Shown here: positions 16,723 to 25,667 of the stretch, one piece after another
Numbering within the stretch: the stretch's first letter is position 1
Layout: the number at the start of each line of letters is the position of its first letter
NCBI GenBank assembly: GCA_014360005.1
Contig: JACIYI010000007.1
Location: 98,204-162,203, forward strand
Source of the DNA: Candidatus Aminicenantota bacterium
GTDB lineage: Bacteria; Acidobacteriota; Aminicenantia; Aminicenantales; Saccharicenantaceae
DNA length: 64,000 nucleotides
Direction of reading: 5' to 3'
Position numbers and translations under genes: made by a program
Notes under the pieces: generated by a model
Told to the model about the DNA's origin: nothing
Databases searched by the model: none
What the model saw: only the letters and a program-made list of their open reading frames with translations

Positions 16723-17814
16723 ATGGCTAAGTTCGAAGGAGTTAAATGGGCTCCCGGTCAGATGAGGTATTTCCTCTACGATAAGAGTTTTGAAATGTTT
16801 GAAGCCGAGGCCAAAACTTATGCGGCCACCCGCTCGACTTACTACGCCAGCTTCCTCTGTTTTGAAGGCATTCGCTACTTCTGTCGCCACAACGAGCAGG
16901 GCAATCTGGAACTGGTTTTCGTCAACTGGGACCAGAACCTGGAACGGTTTCGCCGGAGCATGGCCTTCAACCTGAGCCGGGAACAACAATCAATCCTGCC
17001 CACCAAGGAAGAACTGGAAGAGCTGTTCATCAAAAAATTCTTTTCCCACCCGGCCCTCAGACCCTACCTGGAAGAAATGGCCGCAAAGGGCGTCCAGGGC
17101 TACCTCCGGCCTTTCACCCTGGACGAAGAGCATTCGATGGGAGTTACCTTTCCTAACTTCCCGGCCATCAGGGCCGTTACCTGCATGTACAATCAATACC
17201 TGGGCGAGCCCTTCGTCGGAGTGGTTATCCCCCACCTGGTGAGAGCACTGGGGGTTAACGGCACCGGCTGTCTGAAACTGGGAATCAATTACCTGATGAG
17301 CATTAAAGCCATTGATGAGGCCCGGGCTCTGGTGCCGGAAGCGGCCTCGGTTCTGTTCCTGGATGACAAAACTTACCTGCCGGTTGAACAGAGGGAAATC
17401 AGCGAATGGGATTCTTCCTGCTGCCTTTTTGCCCTGGCCGACGGCACTGTCATCAAGATTCCCGAAAGCAACCTCATCCTGCCTTCCATCACCATCAAGG
17501 GGATGGTGGTCATTCTGAAGAACATGGGAATCAAGGTGGAAGAACGACCGTTTACTTACGGCGAACTCCTGGAAAGAGTCAGGAAGAACGAACTGATTAC
17601 CGTGGCCAGCGTTGGCACTGCCGGCATCCTCAACCGCTGCGAAAAACTGATGCTTGTGGATGCTGACTTGAAAATCATAGGACAGCATCTACCGGACAAG
17701 GGCCATCCGCTTTACCAGAAGCTGAGAGAGGTCCGGGAATACTACTGGAATGTTTACCGGGGTCTGGCTCCGGCTCTACCCGGCCTGAAAGTCTTCCGCT
17801 ACCCAATTGATTGA
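16723..17814 (+). CDS. Divergent branched-chain aminotransferase-like PLP enzyme (class IV)
   Basis: This 363-residue protein follows the IlvE/BCAT layout: a start SFEMFEAEAKTYAATRSTYYASF, then FEGIRYF, GYLRPFTL near 125-133, and the PLP-lysine region GTGCLKLGINYLMS with Lys185. It continues with ITIKGMVVILKNMGIKVEERPF and ITVASVGTAGILN for phosphate and substrate binding. The sequence is clearly distant from standard BCATs in the lysine segment and in the substrate loop, so the substrate could be another amino acid. A strong Shine-Dalgarno sequence (AAGGAGTAAGAA) precedes ATG 16723, and the gene lies 28 bases after the class V enzyme, probably in one operon. It may supply or consume branched-chain amino acids freed by the peptidases. 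Confidence 0.75.
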   Translation: MAKFEGVKWAPGQMRYFLYDKSFEMFEAEAKTYAATRSTYYASFLCFEGIRYFCRHNEQGNLELVFVNWDQNLERFRRSMAFNLSREQQSILPTKEELEELFIKKFFSHPALRPYLEEMAAKGVQGYLRPFTLDEEHSMGVTFPNFPAIRAVTCMYNQYLGEPFVGVVIPHLVRALGVNGTGCLKLGINYLMSIKAIDEARALVPEAASVLFLDDKTYLPVEQREISEWDSSCCLFALADGTVIKIPESNLILPSITIKGMVVILKNMGIKVEERPFTYGELLERVRKNELITVASVGTAGILNRCEKLMLVDADLKIIGQHLPDKGHPLYQKLREVREYYWNVYRGLAPALPGLKVFRYPID

Positions 17815-17924
17815 TAGAAAAATAAACTGCTCCCCCAGCTGCTACCACCACCAGGCTGATGTGGCGGGCAATTATCCCCGGGCCTTCAATCTGGACTGAA
17901 ATATAAAATAAGGAAATTAAGTTC

Positions 17925-19253
17925 ATGCTCAAACAACATCCCCGGGCTCTCAGCTATATCTTTTTCACAGAGATGTGGGAAAGAATCGGCTTTTATACCT
18001 TAATGGCCACCCTGGTGCTCTACATGGACCGGGTTCTGGGCTGGTCAGATTCCCGTAAGGGTGACTGGTACGGGCTTTTCCTCGGGCTTTGCTATTTTTT
18101 CCCGCTGGTGGGTGGCTGGCTGGGAGACAGGGTTTTTGGCCGCCTGAGAACAGTCCGAGCCGGAGCCGTCCTGATGGCTCTGGGTTATATCGGCCTGGCC
18201 CTGTCCTCTGCTTCTCAGACTCTTACTTTCAGCCTGGGCCTGCTGCTGGTGGCCATAGGCACAGGCATTTTCAAGGTTAACATGTCAGTCCTGGTCGGCA
18301 ACATCTACCAGGACCGTCCCCAGCTCAGGGATGCCGGTTTCAATATTTATTATATGGGAGTCAACCTCGGAGCCATGATTGCTCCGCTAATCGCCACTCT
18401 CAACAACGCCGTTTTTAACAGCTACCATCTGTCTTTCTGGGTAGCCGCCGTCGGCCTGATCCTGGCTCTGTTCATCTTTCAGGCAGGTCGGTCTCAGCTG
18501 CTTCCGGCCGACGACTTCAGACTAAAAAATTGCAGCCAGAAAAGGACGGACGGTCAGCTGGACCCGGCCTCTTCCGTTGAGCGGGAAAGATCTCTGTCAA
18601 CCGGAACCTCTCAGTCCGCGGCCGATATTTCGGGTCGGATTCTGGCCCTGATCATTCTTTTCGCCATTGTCATCTTGTTCTGGGTAGCTTTTTACCAGAA
18701 CGGCTTTGCTCTAACTCTGTTTGCGGCTCGCTCCACGGTGGTCAAGAGCTGGCTGCGGCCAGAAACCTATCAGTTTTTTGAACCATTCTTCATCCTGGTT
18801 TTGACCCCGTTGTTGCTGCTGCTCCTGGACCGGCTGCGCCTGAAAGGAAAAGAGCCTTCCACCCCCCGGAAAATTTTCCTGGGGATGCTGTTCATGACCG
18901 CAGCCATGTTCATCATGGTGGTAGCCTGCCTTAAAGGCGGCAACCAGGACCAGAATATCATGTCGCCGCTGTGGTTGGTCAGCACCTATTTAGTGGTGAC
19001 CATTGCCGAAATTCTCATCTCTCCCATGGGCTTATCTTATGTTTCCAAAGTGGCCCCGGCCACAATAAGCGGGTTGATGATGGGAGGCTGGTACCTGGCC
19101 ATTTCCTTCGGCAGTTATGGTAGTGGTCTGCTGGGAAAATTCTACAGCCGGCTGGCCCACCATCAGTTTTTCTTGCTGCTGGCAGCCCTGCTGGCCCTGG
19201 CTGCTCTGCTGGTAGGTTTATCCATCAAGAGGCTGGAACGTTATTCTCAGTAA
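17925..19253 (+). CDS. POT/PTR family proton-coupled peptide transporter
   Basis: This 442-residue protein has about twelve membrane segments. The POT signature is at the N-terminus: FFTEMWERIGFYTLMA, with the proton-coupling ExxER motif as Glu16, Glu19 and Arg20. GGWLGDRVFGRLRTV and FNIYYMGVNLGAMIAP near 140-155 are also family hallmarks, the latter matching the PTR2 pattern. A polar loop at about 195-225 links the two halves. Such carriers import di- and tripeptides with protons across the inner membrane, matching the exported peptidases nearby. ATG 17925 lies 110 bases after the aminotransferase. The cytosolic M24 peptidase that follows would cleave imported Xaa-Pro peptides. Confidence 0.88.
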   Translation: MLKQHPRALSYIFFTEMWERIGFYTLMATLVLYMDRVLGWSDSRKGDWYGLFLGLCYFFPLVGGWLGDRVFGRLRTVRAGAVLMALGYIGLALSSASQTLTFSLGLLLVAIGTGIFKVNMSVLVGNIYQDRPQLRDAGFNIYYMGVNLGAMIAPLIATLNNAVFNSYHLSFWVAAVGLILALFIFQAGRSQLLPADDFRLKNCSQKRTDGQLDPASSVERERSLSTGTSQSAADISGRILALIILFAIVILFWVAFYQNGFALTLFAARSTVVKSWLRPETYQFFEPFFILVLTPLLLLLLDRLRLKGKEPSTPRKIFLGMLFMTAAMFIMVVACLKGGNQDQNIMSPLWLVSTYLVVTIAEILISPMGLSYVSKVAPATISGLMMGGWYLAISFGSYGSGLLGKFYSRLAHHQFFLLLAALLALAALLVGLSIKRLERYSQ

Positions 19254-19285
19254 ATGATAAACAGATAATAAAAGGAGAAGTCGAG

Positions 19286-20482
19286 ATGTCCATGACTGAA
19301 ACCCTGATTAAAGAGAAAACAGAGCAGGCCGTCAGGATTTTGCGAGAAATAGGCCTGGATTGCTGGATAACCTTTACCCGGGAAAGCGAAATCTGCGGCG
19401 ACCCCAGTCTGGTATTCTTGGCCCCGGGCCACGTTACCTGGCATTCAGCTTTCATCATCAGTGCCAGCGGAAGGAAAAGAGCCATCGTTGGCCTGTATGA
19501 TAAAAAGGCGATCGAAGAGGTCGGAGCCTATGAGTTAGTCGAAGGTTATGTTACCGGCCTCAAGGAGCCATTGCAGAAATTTCTGGCTGAACTACAGCCG
19601 CAGACCATTGCTATCAATTTTTCCAGGACCAGTGAAATCTGCGACGGCCTGACCCATGGCCTGTACCTGACGCTGGTGGAGATGGTGCAGGAAATCGGCC
19701 TGGAAAATACACTGGTCTCAGCCGAGAGGCTGGTCTCCGCCCTCCGGGAAAGAAAATCACCGGCGGAGATCCAGGCCATTAAAAAGGCCATCGCCCTAAC
19801 CCAGGAGATTTTTGAACTGGTCACGGCTTTTATGGCCCCGGGCAAAAGCGAGAAACAGATCGCCGCCTTCATGCTGGATGAGGTCCGGCGGCGCGGGCTG
19901 CAGACTGCCTGGGGACAGAGTACTTGCCCGGCGGTCTTTACCGGGCCGGACACCGCCCAGGCCCATTACTCCCCCACCGACCGCCAGGCTGAACCAGGCC
20001 ATATCCTGAACATGGATTTCGGGCTGCGGGTTGACGGTTACTGTTCCGACCTGCAAAGAACTTTTTACCTGCTGCGGGAAAATGAAACCCAGGCCCCGCC
20101 CGAAGTCAGGCGAGGGTTCGAGACGATAACCAGGGCTATCGAAGAAGCCAGGCTGGCCATGAAGCCTGGGGTTAAGGGTGTGGAAATTGATACAGTGGCC
20201 AGAATGATTATAAAGGAATCGGGGTATGAAGAATTTCCCCACGCCCTCGGCCACCAGGTGGGGCGTTTTGCTCATGACGGCACCGCCCTGCTCGGACCGG
20301 CCTGGGAAAAATACGCCGATAAACCTTTCCGCCTTCTGGAACCTGGTATGGTTTTTACGCTGGAACCAAGGTTGACCGTCCCCGGTCGCGGAGTGGTGAC
20401 CATCGAAGAAATGGTGCTGGTAACTGAAACCGGGGCCGAATTTTTAAGCCGGCCACAGAAGGAATTGATTCTGATTCGTTAA
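19286..20482 (+). CDS. M24-family Xaa-Pro peptidase (cytoplasmic)
   Basis: This 398-residue aminopeptidase-P/prolidase-like enzyme has a creatinase-like N-terminal domain (1-160) and a pita-bread metallopeptidase domain. All five metal ligands can be seen: Asp244 in NMDFGL, Asp255 in YCSDLQRTF, His323 in LGHQVGR, Glu360 in LEPRL and Glu374 in TIEEMVL. It lacks a signal peptide, so it acts in the cytoplasm. It begins 32 bases after the peptide transporter with AAGGAGAAGTCGAG before the ATG, which suggests joint expression and cleavage of imported proline peptides. Confidence 0.88.
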   Translation: MSMTETLIKEKTEQAVRILREIGLDCWITFTRESEICGDPSLVFLAPGHVTWHSAFIISASGRKRAIVGLYDKKAIEEVGAYELVEGYVTGLKEPLQKFLAELQPQTIAINFSRTSEICDGLTHGLYLTLVEMVQEIGLENTLVSAERLVSALRERKSPAEIQAIKKAIALTQEIFELVTAFMAPGKSEKQIAAFMLDEVRRRGLQTAWGQSTCPAVFTGPDTAQAHYSPTDRQAEPGHILNMDFGLRVDGYCSDLQRTFYLLRENETQAPPEVRRGFETITRAIEEARLAMKPGVKGVEIDTVARMIIKESGYEEFPHALGHQVGRFAHDGTALLGPAWEKYADKPFRLLEPGMVFTLEPRLTVPGRGVVTIEEMVLVTETGAEFLSRPQKELILIR

Positions 20483-20542
20483 ATTCAGGCCACCTTTTAA
20501 AACCGGGTAAAATTCAGCGGGCTCCGATAATTAAGGTCACGG

Positions 20543-21811
20543 CTAATCAGCTGCAAATGGTTCTTCCAGAGAAACAGCTTCCATTCCACCCATAATCCTG
20601 GCTCCTTCGGCTGTTACCACCATACAATCTTCAATCCGGAGGCCGAATTCACCTGACAGATAAATGCCCGGTTCATTGGAGAAAGTCATTCCGGCTTCAA
20701 TCCGGAGCTTATTACCCTGGACCAGATAAGGATACTCATGTCCTTCCAGCCCGATGCCATGGCCCAGGCGATGGCTGAAATATTTATAGCCAGGGCCAAA
20801 GCCGGCTTCTTCTATCACCTTCCTGGCCGCCCGGTCAACTTCTTCACAGGTCGCGCCCGGCCGGCAGACTTTTAAGGCCGCCAACTGGGCCTTTCTGACC
20901 ACCTCCCAGATTCTCTTATGCCGGTCTGAAGCCCGTCCGAAAACCAGGGTCCTGGTAACATCGGAGCTGTAACCTTGCACCCGGCAGCCACCATCAACCA
21001 GGATGACATCACCCTCTTCCAGGTTCTTTCTCTTCCTCGAACCATGGGGGAAGGAAGAAGCTGGCCCGAAAGACGGACCGCCGGACCCGCTCACTCCTAA
21101 TCTGGCATGAGCTGCCCGAATAAAGGTGGCCAGTTCATCCTGGGTCATTCCGGCCCTGAGCTGGCCAAAGGCTTCCCGGTAGGCCAGCTTGGTAATCCTG
21201 TTAGCCGCCTCCAGACAGGCAATTTCCCGGTCTGATTTAAGACCCCGGCAACCATCAGAAACCGGGCTGCCGTCAACCAGTTCCAGCCAGGGGACATCTT
21301 TTTTCATTCCGTAAACAATAAAGGCCCTGGTCGAGGGCTCCAATCCGAGTTTTTTCTTTCGGGCATAATCACGGACCGTTTGGCCAATCAGTTCATAGGG
21401 GCTCTCGTTTTCTTCCCAGGTCCTGATTTCCTGGCTGGTTGGTATCATCTCCCGGGCCCGGTCAAGTTCAAAAGCCGAACAAACCCAGACCGGTTCCCGG
21501 TCCGGGAATAACAATAGCCCAAAAGTCCTCTCGCTGCGCCACCAGTTAACACCGCTAAAGTACTGCAGGCTGGGACCGGGTTCGACGAACAGTCCACCCA
21601 GCCTCTGGTCGGAAATCAGGCGAAAGGCTTTCTGCCATCTTTTCTGGTAATCGTCAGGACCAAAGGGTTTGATAGCTGCCAGCCATTGCCTCAACCCGGC
21701 GTCTTCAATCTTATCAAGGTCTAGCTGGCCGGAAGCCAGGGCCCTGGCCATGGTCGTGGTGCTTAACAGGGCCAGACCGCTGATTTTCAGGAAATTTCTT
21801 CTTTCGACCAT
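20543..21811 (-). CDS. Tat-exported M24-family Xaa-Pro peptidase
   Basis: The product has 422 residues. The N-terminus MVERRNFLKISGLALL is a textbook twin-arginine signal (Arg4-Arg5, then FLK), so the enzyme is folded before export. The C-terminal peptidase domain shows ILVDGGC and SSDVTRT for the two Asp ligands, HRLGHGIGLEGHEYP for the His region, NEPGIY for the first Glu and RIEDCMV for the second. It is paralogous to the cytoplasmic M24 enzyme, which converges on it across 60 bases. The pair would place Xaa-Pro cleavage both in the periplasm and inside the cell. Metal loading in the cytoplasm would explain use of the Tat pathway. Confidence 0.88.
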   Translation of the reverse strand: MVERRNFLKISGLALLSTTTMARALASGQLDLDKIEDAGLRQWLAAIKPFGPDDYQKRWQKAFRLISDQRLGGLFVEPGPSLQYFSGVNWWRSERTFGLLLFPDREPVWVCSAFELDRAREMIPTSQEIRTWEENESPYELIGQTVRDYARKKKLGLEPSTRAFIVYGMKKDVPWLELVDGSPVSDGCRGLKSDREIACLEAANRITKLAYREAFGQLRAGMTQDELATFIRAAHARLGVSGSGGPSFGPASSFPHGSRKRKNLEEGDVILVDGGCRVQGYSSDVTRTLVFGRASDRHKRIWEVVRKAQLAALKVCRPGATCEEVDRAARKVIEEAGFGPGYKYFSHRLGHGIGLEGHEYPYLVQGNKLRIEAGMTFSNEPGIYLSGEFGLRIEDCMVVTAEGARIMGGMEAVSLEEPFAAD

Positions 21812-21879
21812 GCCAGAACCTCCAAGTAATCAGTTAGAGCCATTCATACCCCATCGGGCCTCAGCCGGTCAAGAGATTT

Positions 21880-21908
21880 TTGCTGGCGAGATAAATTTAG
21901 ACTATAAT
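21880..21908 (+). promoter_or_regulatory. Predicted promoter of the MFS transporter gene
   Basis: TTGCTG at 21880-21885, a 17-base spacer and a perfect TATAAT at 21903-21908, with ATG 21942 following 33 bases later. Its position inside the N-terminal extension of the longest open frame argues that this extension is not coding. Confidence 0.5.
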
Positions 21909-21941
21909 CCAAGTCTTCCATTTCTTTCCGGCAGTCTGAAG

Positions 21942-23159
21942 ATGAAGGATTCAGAAACAGGCTATAACCTGCGCCGCCAGGCCATGAACTTCATAGTTCT
22001 CATGGGACTGGTCAGTCTCTTCAGCGATATGACTTATGAAGGGGCCAGGAGCCTGACCGGCCCCTACCTGGGCTTACTGGGAGCCTCAGCCTTTGTGGTC
22101 GGCCTGGTGGCCGGGCTGGGCGAGTTTATAGGCTACGGCTTACGCCTGGCTACCGGGCTGCTGGCTGACCGCACCAGAAATTATTGGCTGTTAACCTTTC
22201 TCGGCTATGCACTCAATCTGCTGGCCGTACCACTTCTGGCCCTGGCCGGGCGCTGGGAACTGGCTGCTCTGCTCATCGTGGCTGAACGAATGGGCAAGGC
22301 CATCCGCAAGCCGGCCCGGGATGCCATGATGTCTTACGCCGCCCGTCAGGTAGGCACCGGTTACGGCTTCGCCCTGGAAGAGTTCCTGGACCAGGTGGGA
22401 GCCATGCTGGGGCCGTTGTTCCTGGCTCTGATAATTTACCTGAACCAGGGGCTTGGCAACCTGGCCAGCTATCGCCGCGGTTTTGCCTTCCTGCTACTCC
22501 CGGCGTTGCTGGCTATGGTCGTTCTTACTTTCAGCCGCCTTAAATATCCCCAACCTCAGAACTTTGAGGTCAGAGAGAAATCCCTGGTGGTCAGGTTTGA
22601 CCGGCGTTTCTGGCTTTACCTGGCGGGAACTTCACTTCTGGCGGCCGGGTTTGCCGATTTTCCCCTGCTGGGATTTCATTTTCAGAAAAAGTTGATTTTC
22701 AGCGGTGCGACCATTCCCCTGGTCTATACCCTGGCCATGGGAGTCGATGCCGTAGCGGCCCTGATTTTTGGCAAGCTTTTTGACCGCATCGGTCTGAAAG
22801 CCCTGATGATTTCCACCATAATTTCGGCCATGTTTGCCCCGCTGGTTTTCCTGTCCTCAGACCGGGTTTTAATAGTCGCCGGGATCGTTCTGTGGGGCGT
22901 CGGCCTGGGAGCGCTGGAATCAATCCTCAAAGCGGTGATTGCTAACATCATCGCTGCCGAAAGAAGAGCCACCGCCTACGGTATCTTTAACGCCATCTTC
23001 GGAGCCGCCTGGCTGGCTGGCAGTGCCCTGATGGGCTTTCTCTATGACCGGCAAATTCTTTTTATGGTTCTATTTTCAATTGCAGCCCAGATTGCGGCTG
23101 CAGTCATCTTCTACTTCGTGTACCGAATCCTGCAACCTTCAGAAACTGGAGCGGCCTGA
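21942..23159 (+). CDS. Major facilitator superfamily transporter
   Basis: This 406-residue protein has about twelve membrane helices. Between helices 2 and 3 it has a GLLADRTRNYW loop similar to the MFS GxLaDrxGrr motif, and a matching AALIFGKLFDRIGLKALM loop in the second half. The frame is open back to 21669, but that part overlaps the divergent M24 gene, lacks hydrophobic character and contains the predicted promoter, so ATG 21942 is preferred even though its Shine-Dalgarno sequence is weak. The substrate is unknown; drug or metabolite export are both possible. It converges on the third C69 gene with a 14-base gap. Confidence 0.75.
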   Translation: MKDSETGYNLRRQAMNFIVLMGLVSLFSDMTYEGARSLTGPYLGLLGASAFVVGLVAGLGEFIGYGLRLATGLLADRTRNYWLLTFLGYALNLLAVPLLALAGRWELAALLIVAERMGKAIRKPARDAMMSYAARQVGTGYGFALEEFLDQVGAMLGPLFLALIIYLNQGLGNLASYRRGFAFLLLPALLAMVVLTFSRLKYPQPQNFEVREKSLVVRFDRRFWLYLAGTSLLAAGFADFPLLGFHFQKKLIFSGATIPLVYTLAMGVDAVAALIFGKLFDRIGLKALMISTIISAMFAPLVFLSSDRVLIVAGIVLWGVGLGALESILKAVIANIIAAERRATAYGIFNAIFGAAWLAGSALMGFLYDRQILFMVLFSIAAQIAAAVIFYFVYRILQPSETGAA

Positions 23160-23173
23160 AAGGCCCGGGCTGC

Positions 23174-24802
23174 TTAAAAACCCCGGGAATACCTGGTCCA
23201 GAATAAGCCATAAAGTTCGCGGTACTTTTCCATGGCCGCCCGGGCAAAATCACCCGTGTACAGGGTCAGGTAGTCGTTGACAGTCAGCGCTTCTTTTTCC
23301 GGGTTTTTGCTGTTCATGATTTCCAGGACTTTTTTCTCCACCAGGGGCAGCTCGGCCAGAGCCCGTTCTTCAAAGGCTCGAACCGTGTCCTCCATTATTT
23401 TTTGGTTATCTCCCCAGCGGAGGATAGCCAGCCTGTTAGTCCGGCGGAAAATCCAGGCTGCAGAATCTTCCCGATAATGATGCTGGGCACAGACCTCAAA
23501 GGCCGGGGGCAGAGCGGTTACTCCGGCGAAGATGGGAATCCTGGGACTTAGGGCCGGGTTGTCAAAGGCAAACCAGCAGACCGCCCCTACAGCCGGCGGC
23601 AACCAGCTTCTTAACTGAATGACCGTGGCATAGGCACAGGCATTGATGGCAATGGTGCGCTGGGGAGAAATAGTACCCGGCTTGAGGGTATTAATCAGAT
23701 TGATCCAGTCCCGTGACATCCAGTTGCTGACCACCGGGCTTTTGCTCATCTCTTCCGAATTTCTTTTCCGGACCAGCAGATTCTGGCTCATGTCGTACTC
23801 GGTGCCCTCATAGGTTTCCCGGTAAAGGCGCAGGATGTCCCGGACCGAAACCTTTTTTTCGGGCTTGATGGTAAAGGGCAGCTCCTCGGCCTTCAGGTCG
23901 AGCTTCAGTGAAGGAGCCAGCTGGCTGAAGACAAAATATTCCCGGATTGCAAAAGCTTTGCGGCGGCCATAAGCCTTCCAGAACTTAAACGGCTCACCTT
24001 TTTTAGGATCCCACCAGCCCATTTCTTCGGCCACCTTGAAGACGTTGTCCGAAGCCAGGTAGTTATTAGGATCCTTCAGGTTAAGCTCACTGATTCTGGG
24101 AATGTTAGCCGAAATTCCCACCTGGTCATCAGGAATTCTCACCGCCGCCCAGACCGCTCCCTTTTCCAGAGGACCGGCTCCGAAAATTTCGAAATGCCAG
24201 ACTTCCTTGCTGTCGGCGATGGTCAGGCATTCCCCGTAATCTCCGTAACCATATTGTTTGACCAGTTCCCCGGCCAGCTTGATGGCTTCTCTGGCCGTGC
24301 GACACCTTTCCAGCATCAGCCTTTCCAACTCTTCAATCATGAACATACCCTCAGGGTTATAAAGCTCTGGCTTACCACCAATGGTGGTTTCGCCGATGGC
24401 CAGCCCGAACTCGTTCAGGGCAGGATAGGCCGTGTTCAGGAAGGCATAAGTTTCGGGAACGTCCGGGATCTCTCCTTTCAGTATTACCCCTCTCTGGTCA
24501 TAAGGGGTCTCGGTATGCATCTTGCCCTCATAAATCTTATTGGTGCTGCCTGGTTTGTTCTGGCGGCGGGGGACGATGTTAACCCACTGCCGGTAGTTGC
24601 CGTCGCAGGTATGACAGGTTATGACCGAACCGTCGGTCGAAGCCAGTCGCCCGACCATGATGCTGGTACAACCCCAGTTATCTTCTGGCTCGACCTGGGA
24701 ACCAACGACCGTTAACCGGCTGTTGAGTGAAAGAAAAATTAACAGCAATCCCAGAAATAGGCCGGCCATCAGGATTATTTTGGGCGTTTTTTTAATCAGC
24801 AT
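23174..24802 (-). CDS. C69-family dipeptidase (exported), copy 3
   Basis: This 542-residue relative of the tandem pair at 6411-9888 is more divergent. It has a signal segment (residues 8-27) and DNWGCTSIMVGRLASTDGS with Cys45 as the predicted nucleophile. The following segment, TCHTCDGNYRQWV, keeps one Cys of the motif but lacks the CxxCDW pair of the other two copies. Other shared blocks are AIGETTIGG and ADSKEVWHFEIFGAGPL. It is probably a periplasmic dipeptidase with different specificity. It has its own strong promoter (24836-24864) and ATG 24802 follows AAGGAGCTGATT. Confidence 0.85.
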   Translation of the reverse strand: MLIKKTPKIILMAGLFLGLLLIFLSLNSRLTVVGSQVEPEDNWGCTSIMVGRLASTDGSVITCHTCDGNYRQWVNIVPRRQNKPGSTNKIYEGKMHTETPYDQRGVILKGEIPDVPETYAFLNTAYPALNEFGLAIGETTIGGKPELYNPEGMFMIEELERLMLERCRTAREAIKLAGELVKQYGYGDYGECLTIADSKEVWHFEIFGAGPLEKGAVWAAVRIPDDQVGISANIPRISELNLKDPNNYLASDNVFKVAEEMGWWDPKKGEPFKFWKAYGRRKAFAIREYFVFSQLAPSLKLDLKAEELPFTIKPEKKVSVRDILRLYRETYEGTEYDMSQNLLVRKRNSEEMSKSPVVSNWMSRDWINLINTLKPGTISPQRTIAINACAYATVIQLRSWLPPAVGAVCWFAFDNPALSPRIPIFAGVTALPPAFEVCAQHHYREDSAAWIFRRTNRLAILRWGDNQKIMEDTVRAFEERALAELPLVEKKVLEIMNSKNPEKEALTVNDYLTLYTGDFARAAMEKYRELYGLFWTRYSRGF

Positions 24803-24835
24803 AATCAGCTCCTTGCCAGTTGAATTGAGAGTTTC

Positions 24836-24864
24836 ATTATCTTTTTTGCCCGGCAGGCTGTCAA
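24836..24864 (-). promoter_or_regulatory. Strong predicted promoter of the third C69 gene
   Basis: On the minus strand, a perfect TTGACA (24864-24859), a 17-base spacer and GATAAT (24841-24836), giving a leader of about 25-30 bases before ATG 24802. Confidence 0.6.
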
Positions 24865-24938
24865 ACTATTTTATCTTTATTTTTCCTGTTTATAAATTCA
24901 TCAGGTCTGGATTAAAATAGGGCCAGGCTTTTTGAACC

Positions 24939-25667
24939 ATGCGGGTCAGCTTCAACCAACCAGCTTTTATACCCTGGGGTGGCTTTTATGGCCGCCTGCT
25001 TCATTCTGACCTGATGATACTCCTGGACAGAACCCAGTTTACCAGGGGCTTCACCTTCGTCAACCGTAACCGCTTGAAAGGCCCGCAGGGTGAAATCTGG
25101 GTAACCGTACCCATCAGAAAAAAAAGGCTGGGCCTGCAGAAAATTAACCAGCTGCGCCTGGCGAGGGCCGAAAGCTGGGGTTACAAATTCCTATCTTTGC
25201 TCAGGCATTATTATGGCCACTCCCCCTATTATGAGCAGACCATTGCCGACCTGGGGAGAATATTAAAAGAAGCAGGCGACAACTTTCTCCGGCTGGCTGT
25301 TCAGACCTCAGGCCTCCTGGCTGATTATTTCGGACTCAGGACTCCTTTTCGTCTGCAGTCGGAACTGGGCCTGGAGCTTAAAGGAACAGAGCTTCTGGTG
25401 GAGCTGGCCCTTAGAGTCGGAGCCAGCGAGGTTCTCCTGCCCTACCTGGCTGACCGCCATCTTAACCTGGAAGCCTTTAAACGGGCCGGACTAAAAGTGA
25501 TTTACCTTAAATATGACCAGGTACCCTATCCCCAATTCTGGGGCCACTTTATAGAAAACCTGTCGGCAGTTGACCTCTGGTTGTGCTGCGGACCGGAAGG
25601 CCTCAGGAATATTAAGCGAAGCTCCCGCCTTCTCCTGGCCGCAGCTAAAGACTTCAGCGAGTCGTAG
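24939..25667 (+). CDS. WbqC-like family protein
   Basis: This 242-residue protein opens with the family hallmark FNQPAFIPWGGFYGRLLHSD, then LLDRTQFTRGFTFVNRNR and TVPIRKK, matching the WbqC-like family found in polysaccharide or O-antigen gene sets and thought to be enzymes, though no reaction is firmly assigned. Here it stands alone, with no glycan genes beside it. ATG 24939 has no Shine-Dalgarno sequence; a TAAAAT box at 24913-24918 lies 20 bases upstream. Its last 14 bases overlap the convergent radical SAM gene, so transcription of the two genes must collide or terminate inside coding sequence. Confidence 0.8.
   Translation: MRVSFNQPAFIPWGGFYGRLLHSDLMILLDRTQFTRGFTFVNRNRLKGPQGEIWVTVPIRKKRLGLQKINQLRLARAESWGYKFLSLLRHYYGHSPYYEQTIADLGRILKEAGDNFLRLAVQTSGLLADYFGLRTPFRLQSELGLELKGTELLVELALRVGASEVLLPYLADRHLNLEAFKRAGLKVIYLKYDQVPYPQFWGHFIENLSAVDLWLCCGPEGLRNIKRSSRLLLAAAKDFSES

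Noticed and set aside
21669..21941. 91-residue N-terminal extension of the MFS transporter
   Set aside because: Overlaps the divergent M24 gene, is not hydrophobic, and contains the predicted promoter 21880-21908.
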